DNA of 64,000 nt from Cryptomeria japonica (GCF_030272615.1 NC_081405.1:153777113-153841112), one strand, 5' to 3'. Shown: positions 11,697-27,749, numbered from the stretch's first letter. Notes: a model not told the origin generated them from the sequence alone. Numbers and translations: made by a program.

Positions 11697-14600
11697 GTAA
11701 TTCGCATTCCCTTCTTTTGACAGATTGGTTTTTTTTGGGCTGTAATGGGTCAAGAAGCAGGTGCTTTGCCTACTGCATACGTTTGATTATGTGTAATTTT
11801 TCTGTTTTGGGAATTCAGGTCCATATTACTCAAGGAGATCATGAGGGTAGGAGTGTACTTGTATCATGGGTTACACCCTCTGAGCCTGGGTCTAATACTG
11901 TTCTCTATGGAACTGAGCAATCTAAGTACAAATATTCAGCAGAGGGGATTGTTACAAGCTACAAGTATTATAACTATACATCAGGCTACATTCATCATTG
12001 TACAGTAAAGAGATTAAAGGTGGGTGGTCGTTTTTCCTTTTACTGTTCATATTGAAACAAGATAAAGTATTGTTTTCTTTGTCGGGGAGGAGACCGGAGG
12101 TGGGATCTCTGGGAACAAGTTAAATGTTTACTTGGTTAGGTAATTGTTTCTATAAGTGTTCAGATTTCAAATCAATATCTCAGGTTTTGTTTGATTCTTT
12201 TCTGTGTACCTGCGTGTATGGAATGGGTTTCCACGCTAAGATTATTTGTTCATATAGAAGAAGAAGAAAGAAGAAATAATTTTAACGGTCACAAGACTAA
12301 ACATAGCCTATGGGAGACGGGGCCTATGGGACAGCCCGTCTGATTAATGCAGTCCTTTTCATATACATGGTGATAATAAGCGATCCCAACTTCTCAACAG
12401 ATTTCTCGCTAAAAGATATTTCCAAACTTATCCCTGCTGTCCTTGAAACTAGTGACAAAAAATCCCTGAACAGTTATGGCACCATTTAAACTAGGAAATA
12501 TCCCAGGCCAACTTATTGAAGCGCTGGCTTTAAATTAGCTTAAGGCACGTGGCAATTGAAATCACAGAACTCATACAACCTCGTTAAGTCCACATTTTTA
12601 GTTTCCTAGGATATACTGCGGGATAGATTGACATAGACATTCGCTGAATGTGATTTTGACTCTTTTTTATTATATGGCCTTTAGAATGAGACATTTACAT
12701 GGGTAGATATTAAGCAACTTGTAATGATAGTACCCAGAAATTGAAACAAAGAGCACTGAAAGTTTTGACTTCTTGTTGGTCTAATCATGTAGCAATTCAA
12801 TTTTGTTGGTAAAGCCTGGAATCGAGTTAAGTGAGATGGTATGACAAAAGTCATGGAAGGCACATGCCACATTAAAGAAGGGTGTTAGTTTAAAGGAAAA
12901 TGTTAAGGTTGAGAAATGTTGTGAAATATATTAGAGAATCTTGAGTCATACATCACTTCATGTTTGAAACTTGAAAAATAGCATCTGATTCCAATTCATT
13001 TGTAGTGTGGTTCCCTGTGGGGGGCTTCTTAAATCATGCATGCATTGGCTGCTTAGAAATTTTAGAAGAAGATTTGCTTTAGGTGGCCTCATGAATATCT
13101 TGTATTGCTGATTTTTTTCATCTGGCATATAAAATATTTAGGAAAATTTAGAGATGAATCCAGATAGGAAGTCAGAGAAAAATATAGAGGGAAGGTTTCT
13201 TCGGCCATGTTTCATGATCTTTTTTCAATGGATGCTAAAATTATCCATCCTAAATAATAGCAGCTCCTATTTTGTACGTGGAGGATTCTAAAAGCTCCTC
13301 TAATCTGCTAATGGAATATTCATGCGATCACTTTTACCTTTAAAAAACAGAATCAGTTGCTCTCTGGTTTGATATAGTTCTGCCGACCTGACATTAAATC
13401 CTAAAAAAATTATAAAGCACCTGCTAATCCCAATGCATTTCCACAGGGGTGTTCTGCAGGTGCTTAATTAAGTTTGCTGCTTAATTTGAAATCTTCTCCT
13501 ACAATAGTGGAGCTGCTACAATTTAAGGATTTGAACTAAGTTGTTGATAAATAGGGGCCAAAATTATGCAGCCACAGGTCAATGAGAAATGTGCCACATG
13601 ACTGCACATATTTCCTTCTTTACGTTTTTATATATAGTTAAAAATATATATATAATAAAAATTAATTAAAATATTAATTTCACAGCTACTCAAAAATTTA
13701 AAAAAATCATGAGAACACTAACTCCAGAAAACTACTAAAAAATTTGAACAGTGTCTGCTAAATAAAATTAGCTAGGTAGCCACATGGGACCTTGTTGCTA
13801 GCCTGTGCAAAAGCACGGTAAGATATATATCTGCCAAGCTGACTTCAAGTCCTCAAGCCTCTAATGCACATAGATAAACGATGTGAATGCACAAAACAAA
13901 AAATTCATTTGAATCAATCATACATGTTTTTGGTTATCTAGTTATGAATAGCAGTAGATGTAATAACTGCTAGAGTTTTGAGAAGTGGGGCTAGATTATT
14001 TCTGTTAAATTTCAGCTTGTGCTCTAATGTTTCACAGTTACTGTCGGATAACTATTTTCAATTTTGTTTTTAGAAGACAAACTTTTACTTCTTGTATTGG
14101 TAACTCTTTTTCTAATGTGATTGCAGTATGATACCAAATATTTTTACAAGATTGGATTGGGAAACACAACACGGGAGTTTTCTTTCTTAACCCCTCCAAG
14201 CATTGGTCTGGACACACCTTATACATTTGGTATCATTGGTATGTCCACTTAAATATCTATTACCACACGCTGTCATGAATTATTTGAATTTTGTTAATTA
14301 ATTACATTGTATTTTAATTCTTTTTGTACCGTGACAGTTTTACAACTAAAAGAGCATTCCAGGTAGTTAAACATAGTCTGAGCACAATCGCACGAAATTT
14401 TAAATTGACAGGAAGTACTTACTGCATAAGTGCATAGATGCATGGATGATAAATATGGCCAGCAAAGCCTAAACAAACTTACAAAGTGCTGGCAAACTGT
14501 AGTATTGAACAGAAAATAAACAGTATTAAGCAATAACAATTTCTTGATTGTACATAAAGCTCAGTTATGATTTGGAAACATGCTTGTTGATTGTTCTTTC

Positions 14601-17600
14601 AGCCATGTCAGAGAGTTGGTAAGATCCTTTACAAATTCATATGCACAAAAAAACTTAATTAAAAGCTATACCATGAGAGGAGGAATTTTGTCGGAAAAAA
14701 CACTCTTAGAGCTGGGAGGAAGGGCTGATTGAGACAAAGTTCTTATATGTATTAGAGTGAGGAGTATCATTGTTAATCCTCAAAGGGACCAATACAGAAA
14801 CTAATGAGGTCCTAAAAAGAAAAGCCTTGGAAAACAGGGTAGTATTCCCAATGGATTGCCTAACATCCATGGCCAGCAGCCTTTGAGAGTCGAGAACTAG
14901 AGAAGACAGCTGTGACTTTGAACAGTTGAAGGTAGTTGAACCTCTACACTAGGAGTGAGAAAAGTATGTGGTGCCTTAGTGGCTGCTTGTGAAGGGAGAA
15001 TTTGTCTCACAAATATGTCACCATCTGTGCTACTAACTATTGTTAGCCAATGGATGCTTGGGGCCCCCAAAGAGTGAAATCAGGTTAAAAAAGGAAGGAA
15101 TAATGTGGTTGTCTTGGAAGTATCATGTAGAGATTGATATCCAGAATTAACTTCCTTCAAAAGATAAAGGGCCAAATACATTTGGTTTGCGTAACCAAAA
15201 AAGGCTAGCAAGATGCCCTCTTGAGTATATTTACAAGCAATGTATCTCCTTCAGATCTTCATGATAGGCAAGTCAAAGTAAGGTGGATGTCCATCCCGAT
15301 GCACTACAGACAAAAAGAGGAAAAATATTTTCAACTTATTGTATATGGTGAACAAACTTGTGTTATAATAAATGATTGTAGGCTAAGCTTTCATCTCAAT
15401 TCTTTGGATTCATCTAGTTATATTGCCTTTTAATAGTTACACCAACTTCACAACCTAGGCTTGATTGTCTGTCTGTAGATGAAATGCAATGAACACATCA
15501 ACTTGGTATCTATTTTTCCTCACACAATGGTCCAAATATTTCTCTACGCAAATAGACACTTTAGGCTTCAGGAACCCAAAGTGCACCCATACATTTGTGA
15601 AAAAGTCAGGTGGCCTCTTCACTTGATAATATCTTCTTGCATGGAATTAATTTACACGTCTTGCTGAAATGATTTAACAGAGTGAAGAAATGATCATTAT
15701 CATGTTGAGTCTAGGGAAACCACCTGGAAGGTCCATGGATATGCTTTGCCATGGTCTGTGAGCTACCACTAATTGTGTGTATAATCCTAATTTTATATTG
15801 TATGTGTTGCCACTGCTAGATTGTGTACATGTGCACATGAAACTTGTCATATCCGTTTTCTTTTTGGAACAATGCCCATAATGCTGCAAGTTGGCAACTA
15901 CTTTTTAAAACCCAAAGTGACTGGCTACATTGTAGATATTGTCCTACATCATTAGAAATACAGCTATCTCTGCAAGGCATGCACAATCTCTCCAACTTAT
16001 AAAACAACCCTTTCCCAATGTGGTAATCAACTATCTGCTCTCGATCATGGTTTTCTGGAAGATTTAATTGCTGAAACTCTTCCCCAAAATCATGATCTTC
16101 ATCATACTACTCTTTGTATACCTCATAGTTTGAAATTTGAATGATTCAAGCTGCATGATGGTACCTATTGGCTATTGCTACAACTTTCTGAAGAAAAGTC
16201 TAGGTAACATATCTATTACCTTATTGGTTTTACCTTATCTCCCTTTACAATATGATGCTCTCTCCTCATATTCTGTATATGGTGACTCTTCTTAAGATTA
16301 TTGTAAGTATTTTTTATTATGCTCCTTTGCATTGTCAACATAGGATTTGTATATACATATTCTAAAGCTGTGGATTAAACACTAGACAGTTATCCAAAGC
16401 TTCCTTTAACCCATATGCTGTCTTTTTATAATATCTATGCACATTTAGAGGAAAAAGAAATAAATCACTATGTAAGAAATATAATAAAAACTACTTGTAT
16501 TTGGACAGAGCCTATTTGAGAAAAACTATTTCTGAAAATGGTGCATGCTAAGTTCATTGTCACGTATAGTATTCCCTTACCTGTTTACTTCCATTATTAT
16601 TCTTTGTGAAGGCTTAAATCATATTGACCTTCTACACTCTTGCAGAGATATCAGTAGGTACATTTGTTTCATTTTAACACCATCCAGACTATTTGGATTT
16701 ACATAACACTCCCAGTATCCCTTCTTTGTATATATCTGACTATCTTTAAATTATTTCCACTTAATCAAAAACAGTTTACACTCAAAATTTATGCATTTAC
16801 AATTTATGGCTGAGGTTTAATATAAGTGAATAAATATATAATCTCTCTCCTAACAGCTAGTTTGTAAATAAAACCTTGTTTAAAGTCTTATAAAAAGTAA
16901 GCCTGGATAGTACTGATCACGATTCATAGATTGTACAGTACTAAATTTATATAATTACACAGTTTCAAAGATTGAGGAAAACTAAGACTGAAAAATTCAG
17001 AACATTTGCTTGTTCACTATTCCTGGTTCCATCACAAACATGAAAGTGATACAGGGTAGTTTTTAGGAAACTTACCATTCTCTTACTAGTTTAAACATTG
17101 AAAGCTATGTAACTTGCATAAATGATACAAGTTCTGAACCTTTGGCCAAGCTATATGGTGTAATTACCGTACAAGCTTTGTTTAGGATGTCAAGCATGAT
17201 TACCATTAACTAAATGAGGTGGAAACAGATCAGAGCCTTTTTGGTCATTCATTATGATCCTTTGGATCTGAGGAGGGCTCTATACTTATCTCCAAGGTTT
17301 AAATTTAAAATGCTAATGCAAGCTTACATGATAGACTATCTAAGAAGTACATAAAATATTTCTTTTCACAAGATGATGTTCTGTGAGTGTTTAAAGAGAT
17401 TTTTTTTTCTTTAAAATGTGGAACAGTTTGCAAACACCCTGGATATGCTAGTGTGCTACATAATACTCCTCTGACTCTTGCTTATTTCCCTCCCAATTGC
17501 TTGGACAAGTGCCAAAATAACTGTGTGGGTGTAAATTTACATGTGTTCATAAAGCTATTAGCTGATGCTTTGACTCTATGGTCATAATTTGGAAACATGT

Positions 17601-20600
17601 TTTAACAATGGACTCTTCTCATCCCATGTGTATTTTCCTTCATGATTCATCCTCCAATACCCCTATCTGTCATTTTCTCTAGCTAATAAATATTCCCAGA
17701 CAATTTTACACCTTTCCATTTTCACCACAATTAATGCCTTAGGAGGTATTGAAAGTTTGCAGTTGGTATTGAAATTTTCACCAATTCGAGTGAAGTCCTC
17801 AGAGCATTTATAAGTGGTTAGGACAAGATACAGCTTGGACAACCTACCACTTATATACATTCTAATTATCGTACATACGAGTGAGTGCTCATCTTAGCTA
17901 GTCTGCATCCCATGAAAATACCTATTAAATTACATTTTATAGTGTTGTCAAAAGAATTATAAAGCTTGAAACTGATAACCATTATTAAGTGTGAAGTACA
18001 TTGTAAATTTTCCTTATTTTGAATCCATTCCCTCTGCACAAAATGTTAGAAACAACCATGAAACCAATCTTATTTCAATAATCCAGGCAATAGTTGGCTT
18101 CTTTATAGTTAAATAGATTTAATAAGGGTCCATTGCCATAAATTTTCTTAGAACTTTATGGAAGTCCTATGACCCAACTAACCATTGAACTGCATATATA
18201 TAATTTTGAAATTACAATTTCTAACTTGTGGCACAATTATTTCAAAGAGCATATCATGCTTTGAACCCACTATTCTGTATCACAATTCATGCAAACCAAA
18301 GACAACAAACCTTGAATTGCTTGTAACTTCTACATTAAAATACTAACCATAATTTAATAATCAAGGTCTATGGTTCCTTAACAAAGCACATAACACAAAT
18401 TACAATAGTTTGGCTCTATGAAATTTATTACAAGTGAATTCAAAGTTGACCTTAAAATAATGAGATGTTTTAGGTTTAGGGTGCACTGAATAAAAGTTTG
18501 GAACTTTAGGTGTTTAAAATCTTATTGTAGATGTAATAATCTAAACAAAAAACTGTTTGGCATAGTGGTAATGCTTAATAATGACAAAGAAAAGGAAGAA
18601 AAAATATTTGAATTCAAATATTTAATATAATGCATCTCTAATAGTTTACTATGAGTTATTTTTGTAGAATACTTGAGAACCTATGCATTTTCACAGGATC
18701 CATGGTGTTCTACAAGAGGATTTAGTATCATAATGCATCGATTTAGTTTCATTAAATACTAGAATGGAATTTATTACCATTGGTTTCAATTTTCAAACAG
18801 TAATATGATTCAGTACATATGCTTCATATTTTTTTCAGAGAAGCAGACTTCCTCTAAACCTTCCTTTTTTGGGTTTACCTTGTTTGAAGGTTCAGGTTCA
18901 ATAAAGTTTCTGTGCATGGAATTTTTATCTAGATATGATTATCTCCACTGATTTGATAAAGTGCAGGCATAAATTAAAGATGGAAATAAATATTGATATG
19001 TAGTACGGAAACCCCTTTGAATTTTTGGTATTAGTGTTAGGTTATTGTTATGTATGGACAGTTTCAATCTACTTTTGTTCATATAAATTTGTAATGTCCC
19101 CATCCTTGATGTTACGCCGTTAATGTTTCACATGATACTTCAGTTCTGAGAAGTCTCTAAAATGGACAAAGTTGTTCAGTATGGATTAGAAGTTTAATCT
19201 GCTAGCATCGAACATCATTGCTTTTCGATATTAATAAGCAACCCCGGCAACCGTTACCAAAAGAGCGGATTGTGTAAGGCACATACGATGGGGCAACAAT
19301 TGAGATCGGCAATAATCAAGAATAACAGTGATTGGGTATCATCAATTAATACCAATTAACGATACTCGAGAATTTACATAGGTCATAAACTACTAGATAA
19401 CTAAGGGCAGCGGTATCCTAAAGAAGGAGTGATTAAAGATTGTGAATGATAGGTCACGAATGGCAAGACAACATAACATGTCTGCAAATTGATAATGTTT
19501 GATTCTCAAGGCAGCGTATTAAGAAAGGAAACCAAAATGAGTACATAAAGAACATAAACGTCTCAGGCTGGCTGGCATATTTTAGCTAGGGATGATAAAG
19601 GACGATATACAGTGATCCATATAAGGAAACAAATTGTTTAGAAAAGTGGGTATTGAACGGTAAAGGCAAAGACTTTAATAAAGGTAACGATTATGATCCT
19701 AGACCTGCGGACATGTCTTAAGTACAACGATCAAGCCTAGATAAAAGTGACATTATACAAGTCTTAAAGACAGCGGATTGTTTTCCTTAACCCCAGCGAT
19801 TAAGAAAAGACATATTTGTTGTATCAAATGGTGCGATTTAGCAAGGAAGGGACACTACCTCTCACGAAGATATATGTCTCATTCATAAGAAGATATATAT
19901 TAAGGATAGGAAGGGGGGAGTAATCATCATGGATCATTGTCTTTATTTCTATTTCATATCCATTTTTGGATCGGTCAAGTTGAGCAGCGGCCTCATTGGA
20001 TTGAACACATAATTTAAAAGAAACTATAATCAGGAACGGCGCCAAATGTCACTACAACAAAGTTTACATATCAGACAAGCAATCGGATTTAATCTGCAAG
20101 GTCCTATCAGACCGATCCACAGCAATATATTTCATATAGACATAAAGACATATCAGAAACAGCAGTAAATACATAATTCGGATCAGTCTAGTTTGTATTG
20201 CACTCATATCGAGCAGAATATCAGAAACAGCGGCGTACATACACCTTTGGGTCAATATAGTTTATATTTGATCAACGTCTATATCAATTGAATGGAGTCT
20301 CCAATCAGATATTCATATCGATCTTAGCGCCAAAGACATTTAGATATAAGTATAATCGTTGCAGACTGAGGATAATTTCCATCATTTGTTACAATGGCAT
20401 TAATAACAAGGAAGCAGATAATTGAAATAAGCATATCATGACTATCCAAATTCATTTAGTGTATAAGTTTTAATAAAAGAAGTCTCTTCAAATTGAAATT
20501 ATAACGCTTAAACCTGGAACTTTACCTTGGCCATTAACAACCAAGTTGGGGCTCAAGAGAGAGGCGAGCTGAGGCGAGACTAGTCCCTAGGGCCATGTGA

Positions 20601-23600
20601 CAATCAGCACTTGCCCCCAAGTGTGCACGGCAGAATAATTCACGGGCCAGGGAGTCAAACCCAAGACCTCGGGGAGAAAACCCAAGACTCAAGCCAACTC
20701 CGCTAGCCCGCAGGGGGCTAATCAGTTTTAGATCTTAAGAGCTTACAAACGAGGACATTACAATATTGTTGTACCTATGAAAGTATGACATGTACAATGT
20801 TAATATGAGTTTTTACTCATAAAAAGGCCAAATCATATTTGGGGACCTTGTACGTGTGACAATAATGAAACATTATGAAAGCATTCTCAAATCTCAATTC
20901 TGTATATAATGTTTTCTTTTGTACATAACTGGTTGTTTACTTATTATGTCAGTTGCTCTTACTTTGTGTGTCTGAAATAGGAGAAGAGTAAATCAGATAT
21001 AGGCATGTATAACATATACTAAGTCCAATTATGTGATTGTCAATAGGTCACAACCATGACAATGTTTCATAAGTTATAATTTTATCTTTCTCATCATATT
21101 TTTCGTTCTTAAGTAAATAAAATATCAATTGACGCTTGAAATTGTGCCATCCATATAAATGTTTTCATATGGACAACTTATTATGATAAAACAGATATCT
21201 TAAGGAAGGAAAAAGGACGATGTCTTCTAAATTGGTCTTTGGTAAAAGTCTTTGGTCTCATTGGCTTTAGAAGGATATATTTGTGATTATCGAATTTTAT
21301 AATGCTATGCTTAATTCTTGATTCAATATTACCACTCCCCAAAGATCGTTGCTAATTGTAATTCATTTCAATCCTCTTTTTGATTATCACTATTAAACTT
21401 ATTTGAAAATTTTGGAATAAGAATTGTAGTAATCATCCTCCACAGTCCCATTTCCTTAGTTTAAGCTTTGTCATATTATTTTAGCTGAGTCATAAAGTTA
21501 GAAAGTATTGTTATGAAACTTAGTTAACTGTTTTCTCGTCACGACATAGAAACTTATTTGTGCACAGAAAACAAGATTAATAACAATGAAATTCTAACAT
21601 GAAAGGGTGGTTAAGTCTTTGATTTGAAATAAGATATAACACTTACCTTATTTTCACTTTTTGGTTTGGCTGTTAAAGAGTTGTTGTATATGCAGGAGAT
21701 CTTGGTCAAACATTTGACTCAAATAAGACCTTTCAGCATTATTTAAAGACAAAAGGACAGGCAGTTCTGTTTGTAGGAGATCTTTCTTATGCAGATCACT
21801 ATCCATTTCATGATAATAGAAGGTGGGACAGTTGGGGGCGATTTACTGAAAAAAGTGCAGCTTACCAACCTTGGATATGGACAGCAGGAAATCATGAGAT
21901 TGATTTTGCTCCTGAAATTGTAAGTAGATACATCTCAATAAAGAACTGGCATTTGGCTTCGATATTTTAGTTAAGAATTATCCAGATAGTTGAGATTGAA
22001 TGTTTTCTTAGGTATCATACTCATGTAAATGATGGTTGTTTATTACATCCTACTTTGACTGTGACTGCTATATATAGTTTTGGTGATGATATCGTCCTCC
22101 TCTTTCACTTTTCTGGTGGTTTAAAGAAGAAGATTGGTGTTGTTTTCATTTTGTGAGCTTTACAAAAAAAGGGACTCTACCATCAAGCTTCTTTGGTATC
22201 CTACTTAGATGAACATGAAGATTTTTTTGGAATCATACTCCCCGAGATGACGGTTCTCTTTGGAACCTTGTGTATCTCTGTCCTCCTCCATACACAACTA
22301 GTATGTTACAGTAGTCAAAGCATGATGTAATAAACAACAATCATCTAGATGACTATGATTCCAAAGGAATGAAATTTCTCTAATAGCATGTGATCCATAA
22401 ACTAGAAATATATTTATTAACTAGCTTGTTAAGAACGAAATTAATTCTTCATCAAAGAGAGAACAAATGGCTGAAATAAATCAGCAATGAACGAGCAAGG
22501 AAATAGGACAAAGACAGTATGAACACCAGAAGAAGAGAGGTTTACATTAGAGAAATCTTTTGTGGGTAAATAATCTAGCAAATGTGAATATATACTTAGT
22601 GCTTCAAAATGAAATTACAATGGAAGTACAGCCCTAGGGATTTAACGGAAGAAGCTCCAAACATCATAAATAACTCCCAAGGACCTCCTCAAGCTCTTTA
22701 AATCACTTCCCCTGCTACTACTAGTGCGACAGTCACAAGTAACAAATATCTCACTAGAAGTCAACTCATAGCTCTCCGAGATGATAGAAAAACACTAAGA
22801 ATTATATAAAAACATTCCAAAGGGACTACAAATGGTTTTCCATCACTTATAGAAGCTAAAAAAGTTTTAGAAACTGTGTGAAGAAGAGGGAAATTTGAGA
22901 ATTGGAACGTCATTGGATGTACACAATCTGTTGTGACTAATTCATCACTTTTTCTTGAGAGGTGTTTATGCCTTCACTGTAGTCATGGTGATTTTTCCAT
23001 AGAAATTACATTATTTCTACTTCTAAAACTAGAAATTTTGCCAAAAAAGGGAAAACACTCATTTTTGAAGATCTTCTCTTAAAATAAAGCCTACAGTGGA
23101 TGCCCCATTATAATTTGAACATTCTCCATCATCAAATTTGTATTATTTCAAAAAAAATGCCATAAGTTCAAAAACTAGATCACATTTAGGTCAGCAAGGC
23201 TGCAAACACTTGCGAGTCTCAAGAGCAGACTCAATTGAGTCTACAAAAAAATAGAAAATCAACTTGGAATTAGCAAAAAACAATAAAAACATTTGTTTTT
23301 TTGATACAATTAGAGAGGGATCTATAGAGTACCTCACTTGATTCATATCAAGAAGATGATAAACAAAAGTCCATGAAGGACCAAACATACAACAAAGGCA
23401 ATCAATTGAAGATCAAAAGTATGATACACATAATACAAAATCCTGCAAATGTAGTTTCCAAACACAATTGAACTGCAGTAAAAACTACTCAAAATCCTAA
23501 AAGAGTAGGGGTGCAACCTCAGCAACCTGAAACTTTGAAACCTCAAAATGATGCTCCAGAACCACAAGTCATATTGAAGAATTAGGGAACAAAACGAAAT

Positions 23601-26600
23601 AGTGCAAACTCAAACACAATTACTACCTAACTACCAACACCCTCATCAACGTTAAGAGAGTATTCTAGAATGTAACGTTAATATCCCTGAGAAGTTATGA
23701 TCACTTTCTTGGAACTCAAGCTACCATAATTTCCAAAATTCCCTAGAGAATTGAAAAAAAACCCACAAATCATTTCCTACAAGTTCCTACTGTTAACAAG
23801 ACCAATGCTAGCTAATGTGGGAGAGTGAATACACTCACCCAATCACAATTGTAGCTCTTATGAGACCCTAGAAGAATATTAATCAATATAGAATGACGAT
23901 AAACTTTGAAAATCTTCTTGTAGTGCAAGTACATCATCTTGCAAAACTTTGAAATCCAAGTCTTGCAAGGAGGCAGATGGTACTTAAAAATTTGAAATCA
24001 AATTGAAGCCACAAATTGCCCTTACACATTATTGTGACCAAGAACAGGTTTGGTCTCAAGAAAACAAAAATTAGATGTCACTGGGAAATACATTTCATTG
24101 GAAAAAATTTCCATCCCAACTATCTAAGCCCATAGATCAAATGAAGCTTTTCCTTGAAGTCAGCTTTTAACGCCATCATCCTCAGTGCCATTTAGACTCA
24201 AGAAAAATGGTCTCTTAGTCATTGGAGAAAATTTCCATCCCAACTATCTTATTATCTTGATTAATAAGATAATCAAGCTGAGCCTTCCATTATCTTCAGT
24301 GCCATTTAGACTCAAGAAAATTTTCACCATATTAATTAGAGAATGGGAAGAGGGCCAAAAAATAGAGCAAAGCCTATGATCTGAAATTTTCCTTTGAAGA
24401 CATGAATGAGTCTCTTGCCACCAAAGAGAAGCACTTAGGAGCCATAAATAGAGCAGTAGGGAATGAATAAATGCCACCTAAACATAGCCAAAATGCAAAC
24501 ACTAGGAAACATACCAAAGCATCAACCAAATAATGCACCTTGAAACCGCAGACCATGAGAAATGGAGGAATGAAATATGTGAGCACATGGCAGGAGCTGA
24601 AATGAATAGCTCTAATTAATGCAAATGCCTTTAGTACCAACATATGCTCACATCAAAATCTAACAAACCAATGAATAAGAGACCACTACCATTGGGAATG
24701 ACAAATTGATACTTCATTGGATTAATCAAGGTGGCTTATCATCTAGTAGAATGTTTCCTAACAAAAGTCACAATTCCACATTATCGTTGAAGAGGGCAGA
24801 GAAAGGATCTTGGAGAATCCCCACATTAACTAGGGCATTAGTTAATGATAAAAATGCACAAAAGAGATATTAGAAAAGTGCTTGCTAAAGTCTAAATCTT
24901 CTTAGAGCTTCCAATTAGGCAATTATAGTTACTAAGACCTGTAATAACAACTTGAGAGTCACCTTCAACAATGATGCAGAGCATCCACACACTCAACCAC
25001 TTAAGGGAGATCTTTCTTCCAACTCACCTTTTCGATAAGGTGACAACCCTTCACTTACTCACTAGTTCCCTCACTAGAACATTGGTTACTCAAAAGGTTA
25101 CAATAACCCAAAGGTACCCCCTTACTCTCAAACTCTTAACCAACCATTGGCATACATTCAACTAGGGAATACCAACATGTCTAAAGCCCAATCCAAGTCC
25201 TCCAACATTCATACACCCCTTGTGGCCACTCACTCAACACCAATCCTTCACTAGGACTCCAACCTCCACTCTCATCATGCAATGAATACTCACAAACACC
25301 TATACCCCTCTTGACACAACCTAGAAGGGTTTCTCAACTTGAAAAAACGTGGTCCTCTACCCCCCCAACCACCCAAGAGATCATAACAATGCTCAATGTG
25401 GATTCATTGTTTTTGGGACAGTCATACAAATTGTGCGAACAGTCATATTTACATAGTTCATTCCTCCTTCTAAGGACTCCAAACATTTGTCTTATGGTGA
25501 AGGGATTCTCTACCTTCCTCTCAGTCACCAAACTCATCAACAAGACCACTTTTCAACCATACAAGAGTAATGATTTAAGACACTGTCAAACTGTGACAGT
25601 CAACATGAAATTTAGGAGAGTCATTAACTATGGTCATTTTAATTAGTTCCTTTGGTTTCCAACACTTGGTTTGTATTTGGAACACTTTCCCACACCCTTA
25701 AACTCCTTCACCAACCTTCCTAAGCCCTCTTTGCACTTGAACCACCTTCAAAACATCAACAACTTGCTCTTCATGACAGTCTGATTTTCAGTATGAAATG
25801 CAGAAAAACAGTCATTCGTAACTTTCCAAAGAATGACCATTAAGACAATCTCTTCAGTCAGATCTTATAATGCCTAGTTACAAAACTTTTCCCCAAGTTA
25901 TAGCCAGATCCAACAGTTGAAACAAGAGAAATCAGACTGACATGTCTGAAACATGCCTTAGAATGCAAATGAATGAGTTTCCAATGAGAAAAACAACAGA
26001 AATCAGACTGACATGTCTGAAACATACAACAAAAATGCAGGAAATCACAATCTTTTATTGATGTTCTTCTTCATTACATTGAACAACCAACCACACTCAA
26101 CGTGGGAAGGGACTTTTAAACATTCTCCATGCCTCTCATCGGTTGTAACCACCTTTAAAACTTGATTTGAACAACCAACACATAATTACCTCCAAAATGC
26201 AAATTTTGCTTGACAACTTTTTTGTCAACTTTGACAATTTTTGCTCAAATGGAACCTAGACCTAATCAAAGACTTCCATGACCCAACAATGACTCAAATA
26301 GGTCCAAATAGGTTTAAAACACCTTGATACGTCATAGAACTCCATACTAGACCCATTTACACACATTTGTGATATCTTGACAATTTTTGACAATCTTGTC
26401 AATATGACGTCATTATGACTCAAAACCCTATCTAATGACCTTTGACACTTATTACATCAATAATGGTCATGATTGACCTTATTACATAAAATGAACTCAA
26501 AATCCTTAGGATATTGCACCTCATGGTCTCATTAAGGCATGAAGGCCTATTAGGTGCTCCCGCACCACACAATAATTACATTACAACCTTTTTCAATAGC

Positions 26601-27563
26601 CAACTTCAAAGAAGCCACAATGGCAAGCCATTTTTCTTTTGTTAGACTTATGACCAAAGGGAAGAGATCCCACGTAGTCTAGAAGGTCCCTAGAGTTCTA
26701 GATAAAAATTCTGCTACTTGCAAGGCTAGGGTTCCCTTTGGAAGTTCGATCAAAGTTTAACTTTTGCCACCCAAGGGGAGCAGGGGGTTGCTGATGCCAA
26801 ACAATATGCTTTCTAACATCCTTTTGTGTGTACTCCATTAATACAAGGGAGGGGGGTTTGTAGGGAGGAAATATTCTTTCATAAATTATATTTTTAAAAT
26901 TTGTTAGTGTAAGTCAAAAAACAACTTGCTTGGTTTTGAGTAGAGTCATGGGTCTCAGCTATTATACTTGGTTTAGTCTATTATTTCATAAAATCAGCTT
27001 GAAATTTTTAAAAAAAAACATTAAAGACAATTTTCATATATATATGTACACTGTACACACCCCATTAATACAAGGGAAGGGGTTTTGCAGGGGGGAATAT
27101 TATTTCATAAATTATATCCAGTGGTAGTCCAATAGTAGTGGACAAATACCCCGATAGTTATGCACAAATGTCCCAGTAGTGGTGGCACAAATGGGGCTAA
27201 TTATGGTCAAAAAAGCTAAAATTATCCACTATTGGTACATGTGATATTCATTAATGAACTTTTCATTATCAATTTTTTGGGCTCCTTTACAATCTAGTAA
27301 CGGGGGGTTAGGTTGACAAAAAGCTGTCCACTATTGGAGCTATGTCCACTACTGGTACCCTTCCCCTACATGAGTTGTGTTAAAAATTCACTTACATTTT
27401 TATACTCACACACTATAATATAATATTAATTTATTCTAAATACAATCCCAACCGATTCTTCTCACACCTAGAATAGCTATGTGAGTTGTTAGTACAGCTC
27501 ACTATTATTTTAACACAACAATAATTATTACTTTTATTTTAACACGACAATAACTATTATTCA

Positions 27564-27598
<35 letters not shown>

Positions 27599-27717
27599 TA
27601 TAATATAATATTAATTTATTCTAAATACAATCCCAACTGATTCTTCTCACACCTAGAATAGCTATGTGAGTTGTTAGTACAGCTTACTTTTATTTTAACA
27701 CAACAATAATTATTATT

Positions 27718-27749
<32 letters not shown>

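Noticed and set aside
20036-20050. tRNA-Asp-type primer-binding word as evidence for a full LTR element on the minus strand
   Set aside because: No matching LTR pair or gag-pol follows on the minus strand; may be chance or a rearranged remnant.
4972-20722. tRNA-like structures that might be tRNA genes
   Set aside because: A/B boxes are present, but cloverleaf ends are poor, and the units carry poly(A) tails or lie in repeats; they are SINE heads.
23191-23567. Two minus-strand hydrophobic ORFs in intron 4
   Set aside because: Hydrophobicity comes from AT-rich antisense sequence; no motif or splice context.
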